A stretch of DNA of 64,000 nucleotides. Source: Asanoa ishikariensis. GTDB taxonomy: Bacteria > Actinomycetota > Actinomycetes > Mycobacteriales > Micromonosporaceae. Position 1 is the stretch's first letter. The number at the start of each line of letters is the position of its first letter. The stretch lies in NCBI RefSeq assembly GCF_900107455.1, contig NZ_FNQB01000001.1:2480001-2544000 (forward strand). The letters run 5' to 3'. The notes below the pieces were generated by a model that saw nothing but the letters and a program-made list of their open reading frames with translations, was not told where the DNA came from and ran no database searches. Below are positions 1-9,198 of this stretch, one piece after another. A program made the translations under genes and the position numbers.

Positions 1-2
1 AA

Positions 3-374
3 CCGCAGCCGCTCTCCGAGCCCCGGCCCCGGGTGCTGGTCGGCGGCATGGGCGAGAAGAAGACTCTCCGGCTGGTCGCCCAGTACGCCGACGCGTGCAA
101 CCTGTTCGCCGAGAACCATGACCAGGTGGCGCACAAGCTGCGCGTGCTGGCCGACCACTGTGCCGAGGTCGGCCGCGACCCGCTGGAGATCCAGAAGACG
201 ATCCTCGGCCACGGCGACCCGATCAACGCGCCTGACCAGTTCCTGTTCGACATGGAGGGGTACGCCAAGCTCGGCGTCGAGCTCGTCGAGATGGTGCCGC
301 GGGCCGACGACCCGGTCGGTTGGACGACGACGTTCTGCGAGAAGGTGGTGCCGCGCCTGGCCGAGATCGGCTAG
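3..374 (+). CDS. LLM-class (luciferase-like) oxidoreductase, C-terminal part
   Basis: The reading frame is already open at base 3 and runs 123 codons to a stop, so the gene starts before the window. The text around MGEKKTLRLVAQYADACNLF, followed by HKLRVLADHCAEVGRDP, is the usual C-terminal part of luciferase-like F420- or FMN-dependent oxidoreductases, where the last strands and helices close the TIM barrel. In actinobacteria this subfamily normally uses F420, and an F420:NADPH reductase lies at 49.8 kb, but the cofactor cannot be read from this fragment. The stop overlaps the convergent methyltransferase gene by 4 bases. Confidence 0.85.
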   Translation, partial: PQPLSEPRPRVLVGGMGEKKTLRLVAQYADACNLFAENHDQVAHKLRVLADHCAEVGRDPLEIQKTILGHGDPINAPDQFLFDMEGYAKLGVELVEMVPRADDPVGWTTTFCEKVVPRLAEIG

Positions 375-1408
375 CCGGGCTTCCTCGCGACCAGAATGTC
401 CCGGCGGATGGCCTGGTCGACGCGGTGCGCCAGCCGGCGGTGGGCGTCCGAGTCCACCAGCCGCAGCCCCGCGTCCTCCAGGGCCGCTGCCGCGTCGGCG
501 CGGTCGGCCACGTTCGTGTTCCAGGACAGGCCGAGTGCGCCGCCGGGGCGCAGCACGTCGGCCCAGACCGGTGCCGCGACCCGCAGCAGGTCCAGCGGGT
601 CGCGGGTCAGGCCGCGGTCGGCGGTGCGGCTGCCGTGCTGCACGCCGTACGGTGCGTCCGCCACCACCAGGTCGACCGACCGCGGCTTCCAGAACTCGAG
701 CGTCCGGGTGGTGTCCGCGTTGATCATGTCGATCCGCTGGGTGTCGCCCGCCTTGTGGGCCTCTTTCGTGGCGGCCAGCGTGATCTGCAGCCGCCGGCCG
801 ACCACCTTTCCGTTGCGGCGCACCGGCCCGCTCTCGGTGCGGTGCTTGATCCGCTTCTCCTTGAGCCAGCGCTGGACGAACGCGCTGTACGCCTCGTAGT
901 CCTTCTGGTCGCGGTCCACGCCGTACGCGTCGTAGCCGTACATCATCGCCTGGTGCAGCGTGGTGCCGCGGCCGGCGAGCGGGTCGAGGACGACCAGCCG
1001 CCGGTCGAGCATCGCGCCGGCGAACGCCGAACCCATCACGGTGGCGTTGAGCAGCAGCTTGGTGAACTGCTCGTTGGTCTTGCCGGCGTACTTCGGAATG
1101 GTGATCAGGTCGTCGTCGAAGCGGTCGAGCCGGATCAGCGGCACGGGCCGCAGGAGCCCGCCACCCTCGACGGCGAACAGCGCGTAGATCGACGACAGGT
1201 TGGCCAGGTACCGGGCGGCCCGCTCGTCGAGCTCGGCCGACTCGAACGTTATGTACGGCACACCGGCGATCTCGTCGGCGGTGATGTCGCCGAGCTCACC
1301 GCCGAGCACCGTGTCGGAGAAGATCTCCAGCTCGGCGCCGGTCAGTCCGACGGACGACTCGGCGTAGACCCGGTTGGCGGAGGGCAGGATCAGCATCGCG
1401 TATCGCAT
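371..1408 (-). CDS. TRM11-family SAM-dependent methyltransferase
   Basis: This 345-residue protein has an N-terminal substrate-binding half of about 120 residues and a C-terminal Rossmann methyltransferase half. The SAM-binding motif DPLAGRGTT lies at about residues 142-150 and the catalytic motif DAPYG at 251-255, a variant of the (D/N)PPY motif used by N-methyltransferases acting on exocyclic amines of tRNA or DNA bases. That order resembles TRM11-like tRNA guanosine methylases. The ATG has a TAAAAT -10-like hexamer about 12 bases upstream on the minus strand, so the transcript leader is very short. The substrate is inferred from family resemblance. Confidence 0.75.
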   Translation of the reverse strand: MRYAMLILPSANRVYAESSVGLTGAELEIFSDTVLGGELGDITADEIAGVPYITFESAELDERAARYLANLSSIYALFAVEGGGLLRPVPLIRLDRFDDDLITIPKYAGKTNEQFTKLLLNATVMGSAFAGAMLDRRLVVLDPLAGRGTTLHQAMMYGYDAYGVDRDQKDYEAYSAFVQRWLKEKRIKHRTESGPVRRNGKVVGRRLQITLAATKEAHKAGDTQRIDMINADTTRTLEFWKPRSVDLVVADAPYGVQHGSRTADRGLTRDPLDLLRVAAPVWADVLRPGGALGLSWNTNVADRADAAAALEDAGLRLVDSDAHRRLAHRVDQAIRRDILVARKPG

Positions 1409-1494
1409 GGTGCGCTGATTTTAGGCAGTACCGGATGGCCCAGTTGTCGGATGCCGGGGTGCGCGGCGGGCGGTCGGGATGATAGGTACGACGA

Positions 1495-2229
1495 GTGACA
1501 GAAGTGCCAGAGCGGATTCGCCGCACCGGCTCGCGCGACCGGCTACGGCTCGGTTACCCCGACGAGCTCGTCGCCGACGTGTTGGCGTACGCCCGCCTGG
1601 ACGGCTCACCGGCCATCGAGGTGGGCGCCGGCAGCGGTCGGGCGACGATGAAGTTCGTCGCGCGCGGCGTCCGGATCACCGCCGTCGAGCCGAACCCGCG
1701 ACTGGCGGCGGTGCTCACCCGGCGGGTGGCGGGCGCGCCGGTCACGGTGGCCGTCAGCACCTTCGAGGACTACGTTCCGGACCGCCGGTTCGGGCTGCTG
1801 TTCAGCGCGCAGGCCTGGCACCGGGTCGATCCCGCGGTCCGGTGGCGCAAGGCGGCCGAGGCGGTCACCCCGGGCGGCGTGGTCGCGCTCTTCTGGAACC
1901 GCGAGCGCCCCGCGGACCGGGCGGTCAATGACGAGATCCGGGCCGCGCACCAGGTGTACGCGCCGCGGGTCCCGTTCGACCGGGACATGCTGCCGGACCC
2001 GCCGCCGTGGCCCGGCATCCACGGCCTGGCCCACCGCGACTCGCACGTCTACCGCTGGCAGGTCACGATGCCCACGGTGGACTTCGTCGCGACGCTCGCC
2101 ACCCGATCGGCCTACACGGCCCTGCCGCCCGAGACCCGCTCGACGCTGTTCGCCGACATCCTCGGGCGCCTCGACAACGAGGTCCAGGTCGCGGTCGACA
2201 CGGAGCTCTACCAAGCACGCACCCGTTGA
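1495..2229 (+). CDS. Class I SAM-dependent methyltransferase
   Basis: A 244-residue protein with a standard methyltransferase core. The glycine-rich SAM loop EVGAGSGRAT lies near residues 41-50 and the acidic end of strand 2 is in TAVEPN. The sequence FSAQAWHRVDP matches the post-core region of small-molecule methyltransferases in the methyltransferase-11/25 groups. The GTG start at 1495 is preceded by GATAGGTACGAC, a possible -10 region, and no clear Shine-Dalgarno sequence, which fits a leaderless transcript. It is divergent from the TRM11-like gene and 18 bases before the next gene. The methyl acceptor is unknown. Confidence 0.8.
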   Translation: MTEVPERIRRTGSRDRLRLGYPDELVADVLAYARLDGSPAIEVGAGSGRATMKFVARGVRITAVEPNPRLAAVLTRRVAGAPVTVAVSTFEDYVPDRRFGLLFSAQAWHRVDPAVRWRKAAEAVTPGGVVALFWNRERPADRAVNDEIRAAHQVYAPRVPFDRDMLPDPPPWPGIHGLAHRDSHVYRWQVTMPTVDFVATLATRSAYTALPPETRSTLFADILGRLDNEVQVAVDTELYQARTR

Positions 2230-2247
2230 CCGGCCCGGGCCGGCACA

Positions 2248-2958
2248 ATGGACCACGTGACCGCGATCGACAGCTACGTCCGCGAGCTCGACCGCCGGCT
2301 GCACGGTCCGCGCCGGCGTAAGGCCGACATGATCGTCGAGGTACGTGACGGGCTGCGCGACGCGGCCGACGCGGTGCGGGCCGGCTCGCCCGGGGTCAGC
2401 CCGGCCGAGGCCGAGCGGCAGGCCGTCGAGGAGTTCGGCCCGGTGCCCGACCTCGCGCCGGAGTTCCAGACGGAGTTGGCCGTCACCCAGGCCTGGCGCA
2501 CCGCCTGGGTGTTCGCGGTCGCGCTGCCGCTGGTGATGACGGTGACCACGCTGATGTGGCGGGGCGGCGGCAGCGGCGTCGAGCCCGGCGCGGCCTACCT
2601 CGACCTGGCGCGCGCCACCGACCTGTTCCTGATCGTCGCGAGCGTCAGCTTCGCCGTCGCGCTGTTGGCGCTGCACGTGCTGGCCCGGCGCGCCGCCTCG
2701 CCGGTTGGGCTGGTGCGGACCGTCGGTGTCGCCGCGCTGTGCACCGTGCTGGCGATGATGGTCAGCGGCCTGTTCCTGACGATGGGCGCACCGGGCGGAG
2801 GCATCTCGCTGTGGGGGGCGCTGGTCGGCGGTCTGCCCACCCTGCCGGGCTATGGCCTGCTGTTTTATCTCGGCGTCCGCTGCCTGCGGTTGACCCGGCC
2901 ACGTAGGCCTGGGGCCGGACGCCCGTCCCGACGCCCGGCCCCAGTCCCTTCAGCTTAA
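2248..2958 (+). CDS. Membrane protein with permease-prefix (HAAS-like) N-terminus
   Basis: The first 80 residues (IDSYVRELDRRLHGPRRRKAD, then EAERQAVEEFGPV) are the helical cytoplasmic domain found before membrane segments in actinobacterial permease-prefix proteins. Four hydrophobic segments follow at about residues 90-110, 130-150, 165-185 and 190-215, and the C-terminus is basic and proline-rich. Such proteins often sit beside PadR regulators, but none is seen here. The ATG at 2248 comes 18 bases after the methyltransferase stop and follows a 14-bp palindrome (2230-2243). The gene is probably cotranscribed with the CaiB-like gene 12 bases downstream. Its role is unknown. Confidence 0.7.
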   Translation: MDHVTAIDSYVRELDRRLHGPRRRKADMIVEVRDGLRDAADAVRAGSPGVSPAEAERQAVEEFGPVPDLAPEFQTELAVTQAWRTAWVFAVALPLVMTVTTLMWRGGGSGVEPGAAYLDLARATDLFLIVASVSFAVALLALHVLARRAASPVGLVRTVGVAALCTVLAMMVSGLFLTMGAPGGGISLWGALVGGLPTLPGYGLLFYLGVRCLRLTRPRRPGAGRPSRRPAPVPSA

Positions 2959-2970
2959 GGCCAACCGCAC

Positions 2971-4134
2971 ATGTCCAGTGGCCCGCTCACCGGGCTGAAT
3001 GTCGTCGAGCTCGCCGGCATCGGTCCCGCGCCCTACGCCGCCATGCTCCTCGCCGACATGGGCGCCGACGTCATCCGGGTCGACCGACCCGACGGACCGG
3101 CCCCGGAATATCCACCCAACCCGGTGCTCGACCGGGGCCGGCGGTCGATCGCGCTCGACCTGAAGGCACCCGAGGGCGTCGACCTGTTCATGCGCCTGGT
3201 CGCCCGGGCCGACGTGCTGGTGGAGAGCTACCGGCCGGGTGTCGCCGAGCGGCTCGGCATCGGTCCGGTGCCCTGCCTCGCGGTGCGACCCGGGCTGGTC
3301 TACGCCCGGATGAGCGGGTGGGGGCAGACCGGTCCGTTGGCCGGTGCCGCCGGGCACGACATCAACTACATCAGCCTGACCGGCGCGCTGGCCGCCCTCG
3401 GCCGGGCCGGCGGGCCGCCCCAGCCGCCGATGAACCTGGTCGGCGACTTCGGCGGCGGTGCGCTGTTCCTGGTCTACGGGATCATGTGCGCGCTCTGGGC
3501 CGGCGGCGGCCGGGTGGTCGACGCCAACGTGCACGACGGCACCACCTCGCTGCTCGCGATGGTGCAGGGCTTCCGCGCGGCCGGCCTCTGGTCCGACCGG
3601 CGGGGCACCAACCTGATCGACACCGGCTGCCCGTACTACGACGTCTACCGGTGCGCGGACGGCGGCTACGTGGCGGTCGGTGCGATCGAGCGCCGGTTCT
3701 TCGTCAACCTACTGACCGGGCTGGGGCTGGCCGACGACGCCGACCTGGTGGCCGCGCACCGCGACCCGTCGTCCTGGCCCGCGCTGCGGGCGGCCCTGAC
3801 CGCCGCGTTCGCCGGCGCGACCCGTGACGAGTGGGCCGAGCGGTTCGCCGGCCGCGACGCGTGCGTGACGCCGGTGCTGGAGCTGGCCGAGGCGCCCGCC
3901 GCGCCGCAGGCGGCCGCCCGTGACCTCTACGCGCCCGTCACCGGGCACCCCGGCGCGGTGCAGGTGACGCCGACGCCGCGGTTCACCACGGACCCGGGCG
4001 CCGACCCGGTCGCGCCGGCCATGCCGGCCCCGGCCCCGCAGCCCGGCGAGCACACGGCGGCCATCCTCGCCGAGCTCGGCGTGTCTGACGAGGAGTGCGT
4101 GACGTTGTTCGGTGCTGGCGTGGTGGCTAGCTGA
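2971..4134 (+). CDS. CaiB/BaiF-family protein, alpha-methylacyl-CoA racemase-like
   Basis: A 387-residue protein of the class III CoA-transferase fold. The N-terminus reads [20 protein letters not shown] with the usual [10 protein letters not shown] strand after it. His129 in AGHDINY and Asp159 in LVGDFGG are 30 residues apart, the same spacing as the catalytic His/Asp pair of mycobacterial alpha-methylacyl-CoA racemase, so epimerisation of 2-methyl-branched acyl-CoA is more likely than CoA transfer. The usual VDAAMVDG segment is present as [12 protein letters not shown] lies 9 bases before the ATG. The end overlaps the convergent aroQ by 8 bases. Confidence 0.82.
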   Translation: MSSGPLTGLNVVELAGIGPAPYAAMLLADMGADVIRVDRPDGPAPEYPPNPVLDRGRRSIALDLKAPEGVDLFMRLVARADVLVESYRPGVAERLGIGPVPCLAVRPGLVYARMSGWGQTGPLAGAAGHDINYISLTGALAALGRAGGPPQPPMNLVGDFGGGALFLVYGIMCALWAGGGRVVDANVHDGTTSLLAMVQGFRAAGLWSDRRGTNLIDTGCPYYDVYRCADGGYVAVGAIERRFFVNLLTGLGLADDADLVAAHRDPSSWPALRAALTAAFAGATRDEWAERFAGRDACVTPVLELAEAPAAPQAAARDLYAPVTGHPGAVQVTPTPRFTTDPGADPVAPAMPAPAPQPGEHTAAILAELGVSDEECVTLFGAGVVAS

Positions 4135-4573
4135 GCTGGTGCAGGCCCTGGAGGGCGAGCACGTAGCCGTACACGCCGAAGCCGACCACGATGCCGCGGG
4201 CCACGGGCGAGATGAACGAGTGGTGCCGGAACTCCTCGCGGGCGTGCACGTTGGAGATGTGCACCTCGATCACCGGCAGGCTGGCGCCCTCGATCGCGTC
4301 GTGCAGGGCGATCGAGGTGTGCGTGTAGGCGCCCGCGTTGAGCACCGCGCCGAGGCACTCGCCGGCCGCCACGCGGGCGCCCGCCTCCTGCACCCAGTCG
4401 ACGAGCTGTCCCTCGTGGTTGGACTGGAGGAACTCGAGCTCCAGCCCGAGCTTGCCGGCCTCCTCGCGGCACAGGTCCTCGACGTCGGCGAGCGTGGTGC
4501 TGCCGTAGACCTCGGGGCGCCGGGTGCCCAGCAGGTTGAGGTTGGGTCCGTTGAGGACGTAGACCGAGGTCAT
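4127..4573 (-). CDS. aroQ: Type II 3-dehydroquinate dehydratase
   Basis: At 148 residues this is the normal length of type II dehydroquinases, which convert 3-dehydroquinate to 3-dehydroshikimate in the shikimate pathway. All family blocks are visible: NGPNLNLLG (8-16), the flexible lid with Arg and Tyr23 in [17 protein letters not shown] around residue 79, and EVHISN (103-108) with the catalytic His. Its ATG overlaps the zwf stop as TGATG (4571-4575), so translation is probably coupled to zwf. No other shikimate genes are nearby, which makes the zwf partnership unusual. Confidence 0.95.
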   Translation of the reverse strand: MTSVYVLNGPNLNLLGTRRPEVYGSTTLADVEDLCREEAGKLGLELEFLQSNHEGQLVDWVQEAGARVAAGECLGAVLNAGAYTHTSIALHDAIEGASLPVIEVHISNVHAREEFRHHSFISPVARGIVVGFGVYGYVLALQGLHQLS

Positions 4574-6102
4574 CAACGGCCGCCGGGGTTGTGCCAGGAG
4601 CGGCCGTCGCGGGCCAGGAGCTGGTCGGCCTCGTCCGGGCCCCAGGACGCCGCCTCGTACAGCGGGATCCGGCCCCGGCTGTTGGCCCAGTGCTCGATGA
4701 TCGGGTCGACGATCCGCCAGCTCTGCAGCACCTCGTCGGAGCGGATGAACAGCGTCGGGTCGCCGATGAGCGCGTCGAGCAGCAGTCGCTCGTAGGCCTC
4801 GGGCGACTCCTCGCGGAACGTCGACTCGTAGGAGAACTCCATCGTCGCCGTGCGGACCCGGAACGAGTGGCCCGGCACCTTGGCGCCGAACCGCAGCGTG
4901 ATGCCCTCGTCGGGCTGGATGCGCAGGATCAGCGCGTCGGGCTGCAGCCCGGTCACCTGGGCGGCGCTGATCGGCAGGTGCGGCGGCCGGGTGAACTGGA
5001 GGACCACCTCGGTGACCCGGCGCGGGAGCCGCTTGCCGGTGCGTACGTAGAACGGCACGCCCGCCCAGCGCCAGTTGTCGACGTTCAAGCGCATCGCGGC
5101 GTACGTCTCGGTCCGGGACAGCGGGTCGACGCCCTGCTCGTCGCGGTAGCCCGGCATCAGGTCGCCGCTCGTGCCGCCCCGGGTGTACTGCCCGCGGACC
5201 GCGATCTGGTCGATGTCGCCGTCGGCCGGGTGCCGGATCGACTGGAGCAGCTTGACCTTCTCGTTGCGCAGCGCTTCCGGCGCGAACGACGCCGGCGGCT
5301 CCATCAGGGCCAGCGCGAGCACCTGGAGCACGTGGTTCTGCACGATGTCGCGCATCGCGCCGGCGTGCTCGTAGAACCCGCCGCGGGTGCCGACGCCCAG
5401 CGTCTCGGCCACCGTGATCTGCACCTGGTCGATCCACGTGCGGTTCCAGATCGGCTGGAAGATCGTGTTGGCGAACCGCAGCGCCATCACGTTCTGCACG
5501 GTGTCCTTGCCGAGGTAGTGGTCGATCCGGAAGACCTGGTCCTCCTCGAACCCCGCGTGGATGCGGTGGTCGAGGTCGCGGGCACTGGCCTCGTCGTGGC
5601 CGTACGGCTTCTCGATCACGAGGCGGGCCGAGCCGTCCGGCGAGCCGGGCTGGTTGAGCCCCGCGGCGGCCAGGTTCTCGATGATCGGCACGAACGCCTG
5701 CGGCGGCGTGGCCAGGTAGAACAGCCGGTTGCCGGCGGTGCCCGCGTCCCGGTCGAAGCTGTCGAGCAGCTCACGCAGGTGCGCGTACGTCTGCGGGTCG
5801 TCGTAGGCGCCGCTGACGTAGCGCATGGTCTCCACCAGGCCCGGAGCCTCGGCGGCGGGACCGGCGGGGAAGCGCTGGCGGAACTCGTCGTCGCTCAGGT
5901 GGCTGCGGGCCACGCCGACCAGTCGGAACTCCTCGGGGAGCCGCTTGTACTGCGCGAGTCTGGCCAGCGCGGGCATCAGCTTGCGTTCGGTCAGGTCGCC
6001 GGACGCGCCGAAGATCACCACGACACCGGGTGGCGCCTTGCGGTCGTCGCCGCCGTCTCCGTTGATCCGGATCTCGCTGGCCGGGCCAAGGTCGCCGTTC
6101 AT
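4573..6102 (-). CDS. zwf: Glucose-6-phosphate 1-dehydrogenase
   Basis: A 509-residue enzyme oxidising glucose 6-phosphate to 6-phosphogluconolactone with NAD(P)+ in the oxidative pentose phosphate pathway. The nucleotide-binding motif FGASGDL is at 31-37, EKPYG at 164-168 and the catalytic signature RIDHYLGK at 192-199. The start at 6102 is chosen because GAGGGG sits 5 bases upstream; the frame stays open further upstream but without a site. It heads a two-gene unit with aroQ, is not beside opcA, pgl, tal or tkt as is common in actinobacteria, and is separated from ybaK by 172 bases. Confidence 0.95.
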   Translation of the reverse strand: MNGDLGPASEIRINGDGGDDRKAPPGVVVIFGASGDLTERKLMPALARLAQYKRLPEEFRLVGVARSHLSDDEFRQRFPAGPAAEAPGLVETMRYVSGAYDDPQTYAHLRELLDSFDRDAGTAGNRLFYLATPPQAFVPIIENLAAAGLNQPGSPDGSARLVIEKPYGHDEASARDLDHRIHAGFEEDQVFRIDHYLGKDTVQNVMALRFANTIFQPIWNRTWIDQVQITVAETLGVGTRGGFYEHAGAMRDIVQNHVLQVLALALMEPPASFAPEALRNEKVKLLQSIRHPADGDIDQIAVRGQYTRGGTSGDLMPGYRDEQGVDPLSRTETYAAMRLNVDNWRWAGVPFYVRTGKRLPRRVTEVVLQFTRPPHLPISAAQVTGLQPDALILRIQPDEGITLRFGAKVPGHSFRVRTATMEFSYESTFREESPEAYERLLLDALIGDPTLFIRSDEVLQSWRIVDPIIEHWANSRGRIPLYEAASWGPDEADQLLARDGRSWHNPGGR

Positions 6103-6274
6103 GCGTACCCCTCGTGTCGCGCGGTCGTCGGGCTTCGCCGCCGTTGGCGCCCCGCAGAACGCTACCGGCCCTCGCGCCCCAATCGGAGCGGCGCGCGCCG
6201 ATGTGGGACGGACGCCTCTTACGACCGTATCGCTTCCGCCGGAACTCGCCGGAAACGGCGGGTTATCGGCCGGT

Positions 6275-6736
6275 TTACTCCGGATCTGAGACGTCGGCGA
6301 TCGTCGCGCCGAGCGCGCGCAGGGCGGTATCGGCATCGACGGCCACCGCGACTCCGTGCTCGCCCGCGCCCAGCGTGATCTCCCGACCGGCCATCCGCTC
6401 GTCGGCGACCACCGGCCACGGTGCCAGCGACCCGAACGGGGTGATGGTGCCGCGCTCGTAGCCGGTGGCGTCGAAGGCGGTCGCGGCATCGGGCATGGAC
6501 AGCCGGCTGACCCCGAGCAGCGTGCGCAGCTTGGGCCAGGAGATCACCCGGTCACCCGGCACCAGGACGAAGAGGTAGTCGCCCTCGCCCCGGCGGACCA
6601 CGATCGTCTTCACCACGTCCGGGATCTCCACGCCGCGGGCGGCGGCGGCCTCGGCGAGGCTGCGCACCGGGCCGTGGTTGACGACCCGGTGCGCCACACC
6701 GGCGTTTTCGAGCGCTTCGACCGCGCGACCACTCAT
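6275..6736 (-). CDS. YbaK/EbsC (ProX-like) family protein, putative aminoacyl-tRNA deacylase
   Basis: A single-domain protein of 153 residues. The family signature is visible as VVKTIVVRRGEGDYLFVLVP, followed by WPKLRTLLG and GYERGTITPFG. Members hydrolyse misacylated tRNAs such as Cys- or Ala-tRNAPro, using the conserved lysine in VVKT. The C-terminal ITLGAGEHGVAVAVD is also typical. It is the last gene of the GNAT-DMT-MerR-YbaK run, 10 bases after the MerR stop. Which aminoacyl-tRNA it edits cannot be told from the sequence. Confidence 0.85.
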   Translation of the reverse strand: MSGRAVEALENAGVAHRVVNHGPVRSLAEAAAARGVEIPDVVKTIVVRRGEGDYLFVLVPGDRVISWPKLRTLLGVSRLSMPDAATAFDATGYERGTITPFGSLAPWPVVADERMAGREITLGAGEHGVAVAVDADTALRALGATIADVSDPE

Positions 6737-6746
6737 GTGGCCAAGG

Positions 6747-7499
6747 TTATGACCTTGCCACCGCGTTGGCGTGGATCGCCTCGTTGAGGAACCGCGCCAT
6801 TCCCGGCTTCAGGTTCTCGTAGAACGCCGTGAAGCGTGGATCCGCGACGTACATGTCGGCCAGCCCGGTGTGGATCTCGTACGTGCACTCGTAGAACCAT
6901 TGGCTGATCTGCTGCCGGTGCTCCTCGGCCAGGTCCATCGCCGCCCGCCCCTCGGCCGGCTGCCCGCTGTCCATCACGGCGGCGAACCGGCGGCCCCAGT
7001 CCTCGCTCTCGGAGCGGAACCGCAGCCAGTCGTCCTTGCTGTAGCGGCCGGTCCGGCGCTGTGACTCGGCGTACGCGTCCGTGCCTCCCCACCGTTCCTC
7101 GGCCTCGTCGGCGTGACGCTCCGGGTCGACGTCGCCGAACACCTCGAAGCGCTCCTCCGGGGTCAGGTTCACACCCACCTTCTGTGCCTCCATCGCGAAC
7201 TCGATGGCGGTCGCCATCTCCGTCAGTTTCTTGATCCGCTCCAGCAGCAGCCGGTGCTGCCGGCGGAAGTGCTCCCGCGGGTCGGCCGTGTCCAGCAGCA
7301 CCGCGATCTCGTCCAGGCCGAAGCCCAGCTCGCGGTAGAACCGGATCTGCTGCAACCGCTCCAGGTCGGCGTCGGTGTAGACGCGGTAGCCGGCCGAGGT
7401 CCGCTCGCCGGGCACCAGCAGCCCGATGTCGTCGTAGTGGTGCAACGTGCGCACCGTGACACCGGCCAACGCCGCGACCCGGCTCACCGGGTAACCCAT
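6747..7499 (-). CDS. MerR-family regulator of TipA type (HTH plus TipAS domain)
   Basis: A 250-residue protein, the length of Streptomyces TipAL. Residues 1-70 form the MerR winged helix (VRTLHHYDDIGLLVP, then GYRVYTDADLERLQ), about 75-105 the dimerisation helix, and 109-250 the antibiotic-recognition domain (VNLTPEERFEVFGDVDPER, later AVMDSGQPAEG and YECTYEIHT). TipA proteins bind thiopeptides such as thiostrepton and activate transcription. The recognition domain here has a single cysteine, Cys205. Two in-frame GTG codons (Val109 and Val111) sit where the short TipAS form begins in the model protein. It lies 6 bases after a DMT exporter, suggesting drug-induced efflux. Confidence 0.88.
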   Translation of the reverse strand: MGYPVSRVAALAGVTVRTLHHYDDIGLLVPGERTSAGYRVYTDADLERLQQIRFYRELGFGLDEIAVLLDTADPREHFRRQHRLLLERIKKLTEMATAIEFAMEAQKVGVNLTPEERFEVFGDVDPERHADEAEERWGGTDAYAESQRRTGRYSKDDWLRFRSESEDWGRRFAAVMDSGQPAEGRAAMDLAEEHRQQISQWFYECTYEIHTGLADMYVADPRFTAFYENLKPGMARFLNEAIHANAVARS

Positions 7500-7505
7500 C
7501 CGGGC

Positions 7506-8399
7506 TCACCCCCTCTCAGAGACCCACGAAACACCCTGCCGTCGCGTGAGGGTCAAGTTTTTCGCCCGGGTCGCCGCGACACCGGCCAGGCAGAGCAGGC
7601 CGCCGCCGAGCGCGAGCGCCGCCGGCACCTCGCCGAGCAGGGCCCAGGCCAGGACCACCACCAGCGGGGGTACGAGGTACGTGGTGGCACCCAGCTTGCC
7701 GGCGCCGGTGTGGGCCAGCGCGTACGCCCAGGTGGTGAACGCCAGCGCCGTCGGCCCGGCGCCGAGGTAGACGAGCCAGCCGATGGTCGCGGGTGCGGTC
7801 GCGTCGGCGACGAGTTGGCCGGCGAACGGCAGGCAGGCGACGGCGCCGACGACGGTGGCCAGGAACGTGACGGCGAGGGGGTCGGAGCCGGCCAGCAGCG
7901 GCTTCTGTGCGACCACCCCGACGGCGTAGCCGACCGCGGCGACCAGGCAGAGCACGACGCCCCACGGGTCGGCACGCGCGTCGCCGGCGGCCGCGACACC
8001 GATCAGGACGGTGCCCGCGAACGCCGTGCCCAGCCCGAGCAGCAGCGTGCGCGGGAAGCCCTCGCCGAGGAACAGCCCGGCCAGGACGGCGATCAGCACC
8101 GGCCCGAGGTTGACCACCATCGCGGCGGTGCCGGCGTCGACCCGGCGTTCGGCGGCGTTCAGGGCCACGTTGTACACGCCGAGCCAGGCGACGCCGCAGA
8201 GCACCAGGCGCGGCCAGGCGCCGCGGTCCGGCCAGCGTGGCCGGCGGACCGCGACCAGTGCGCCGAGCAGGACCGCGGCGACCAGCAGCCGGCCGAGCGC
8301 GAGCGCGCCGGGGCGCACGTCGGCGCCGACGTGCCGGATGGCGACGAACGCCGAGGCCCAGAGGAGGACGGTGGTGGCGATGGCGGCAGCGATTTTCAC
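7506..8399 (-). CDS. EamA/DMT-superfamily transporter
   Basis: A 297-residue membrane protein with about ten hydrophobic helices in two related halves, as in EamA (RhaT/YdcZ-like) drug/metabolite transporters. Typical segments are LLWASAFVAIRHVG near the N-terminus and WLGVYNVALNAAERRVDAG before helix 4. The start is GTG at 8399, 9 bases after the GNAT stop. The basic tail (RAKNLTLTRRQ) would be cytoplasmic. Close linkage to the TipA-like regulator suggests export of a hydrophobic compound or antibiotic. The substrate is unknown. Confidence 0.85.
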   Translation of the reverse strand: MKIAAAIATTVLLWASAFVAIRHVGADVRPGALALGRLLVAAVLLGALVAVRRPRWPDRGAWPRLVLCGVAWLGVYNVALNAAERRVDAGTAAMVVNLGPVLIAVLAGLFLGEGFPRTLLLGLGTAFAGTVLIGVAAAGDARADPWGVVLCLVAAVGYAVGVVAQKPLLAGSDPLAVTFLATVVGAVACLPFAGQLVADATAPATIGWLVYLGAGPTALAFTTWAYALAHTGAGKLGATTYLVPPLVVVLAWALLGEVPAALALGGGLLCLAGVAATRAKNLTLTRRQGVSWVSERG

Positions 8400-8408
8400 G
8401 CCGTCAAC

Positions 8409-9182
8409 CTAGGTCCGGGACCTTTCGGCGCCGGCCGAAACGTAGGTGGCCTCCTCGTACCCGCCGATGACCGTGAAACCGATTCGGCGGTACGCGGCGA
8501 CGGCGGGTGCGTTGTCGGCCTTGACGTTGAGGGTGATGACGTCGGTCGTCTCGCGCAGCCGGTGGCACAGCGCGGCGGTGACCCGCTGGGCGAGGCCCTG
8601 GCCCCGGTGGGCCGGGTCGGTGGTGACGTTGCCGATCGCGCTGACCCGGTAGACCGGCGACCAGACGTGCACGCCGGCCACCGCGACGAGCTTTCCCGCG
8701 CGGCGGAGGCCGACGTACTGGCCGGTCTCCAGCATCCGCTCGTCGAACCAGTTGCCGGGGTACGCCCGCGCGTACAGCGTCTCTAGCTCGGCCAGGTCGG
8801 CCTGTCCCAGCGGCTCGCCCTCCGCGGGACTCTCGGGTGCGCCCCGCAGCACCATCTTGTGGTGCGGGCCGCCGTCGTGCGTGCGGGTGTACGCCGGGGT
8901 CAGCGCGCTGCCTGCGCCGGGGGAGAGGTGGGCGTAGACCGTGCGCGGCAGCAGCGGGACGAGCCGGGTGAGCAGGTCGCGCAGCGGCTCGTCCGGGCCG
9001 AACGCGAGCAGGGTCGGCGTCGGCTGGCCGTGGTAGATCAGGGCGACCGTCTCGCCGTGCGCGTACCAGGTCGTGAACGGCCAGAAGAAGTCGTCGAGGT
9101 CGCCTAGCTGGTACGCGTGCAGAGCAGGGTCCTTGCGGAGCAACGCGGCAAGCTCGGCGCGGTCGTGGACGCTGCGCAACAT
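8409..9182 (-). CDS. GNAT-family N-acetyltransferase
   Basis: A protein of 257 residues. The C-terminal 130 residues form the GNAT fold with the acetyl-CoA-binding motif HRGQGLAQRV, then LNVKADNAPAVAAYRRIGF, as in FR47-like enzymes. The N-terminal 110 residues (LLRKDPALHAYQLGDLDDFF) are a degenerate GNAT-like half seen in actinobacterial members. It is the first gene of the minus-strand run GNAT-DMT-TipA-YbaK, with gaps of 9, 6 and 10 bases. An inverted repeat just upstream (9199-9213) could be the operator. The acetylated substrate is unknown. Confidence 0.85.
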   Translation of the reverse strand: MLRSVHDRAELAALLRKDPALHAYQLGDLDDFFWPFTTWYAHGETVALIYHGQPTPTLLAFGPDEPLRDLLTRLVPLLPRTVYAHLSPGAGSALTPAYTRTHDGGPHHKMVLRGAPESPAEGEPLGQADLAELETLYARAYPGNWFDERMLETGQYVGLRRAGKLVAVAGVHVWSPVYRVSAIGNVTTDPAHRGQGLAQRVTAALCHRLRETTDVITLNVKADNAPAVAAYRRIGFTVIGGYEEATYVSAGAERSRT

Positions 9183-9198
9183 GGCCGCGATCGTGTCA

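Noticed and set aside
2230-2243. 14-bp palindrome CCGGCCCGGGCCGG as an operator
   Set aside because: Made only of G and C in a very GC-rich genome; chance occurrence cannot be excluded and there is no second copy.
4573-6489. Longer zwf starting at 6489
   Set aside because: The extra N-terminus is low-complexity Pro/Arg text that overlaps ybaK, and a good ribosome-binding site sits before 6102.
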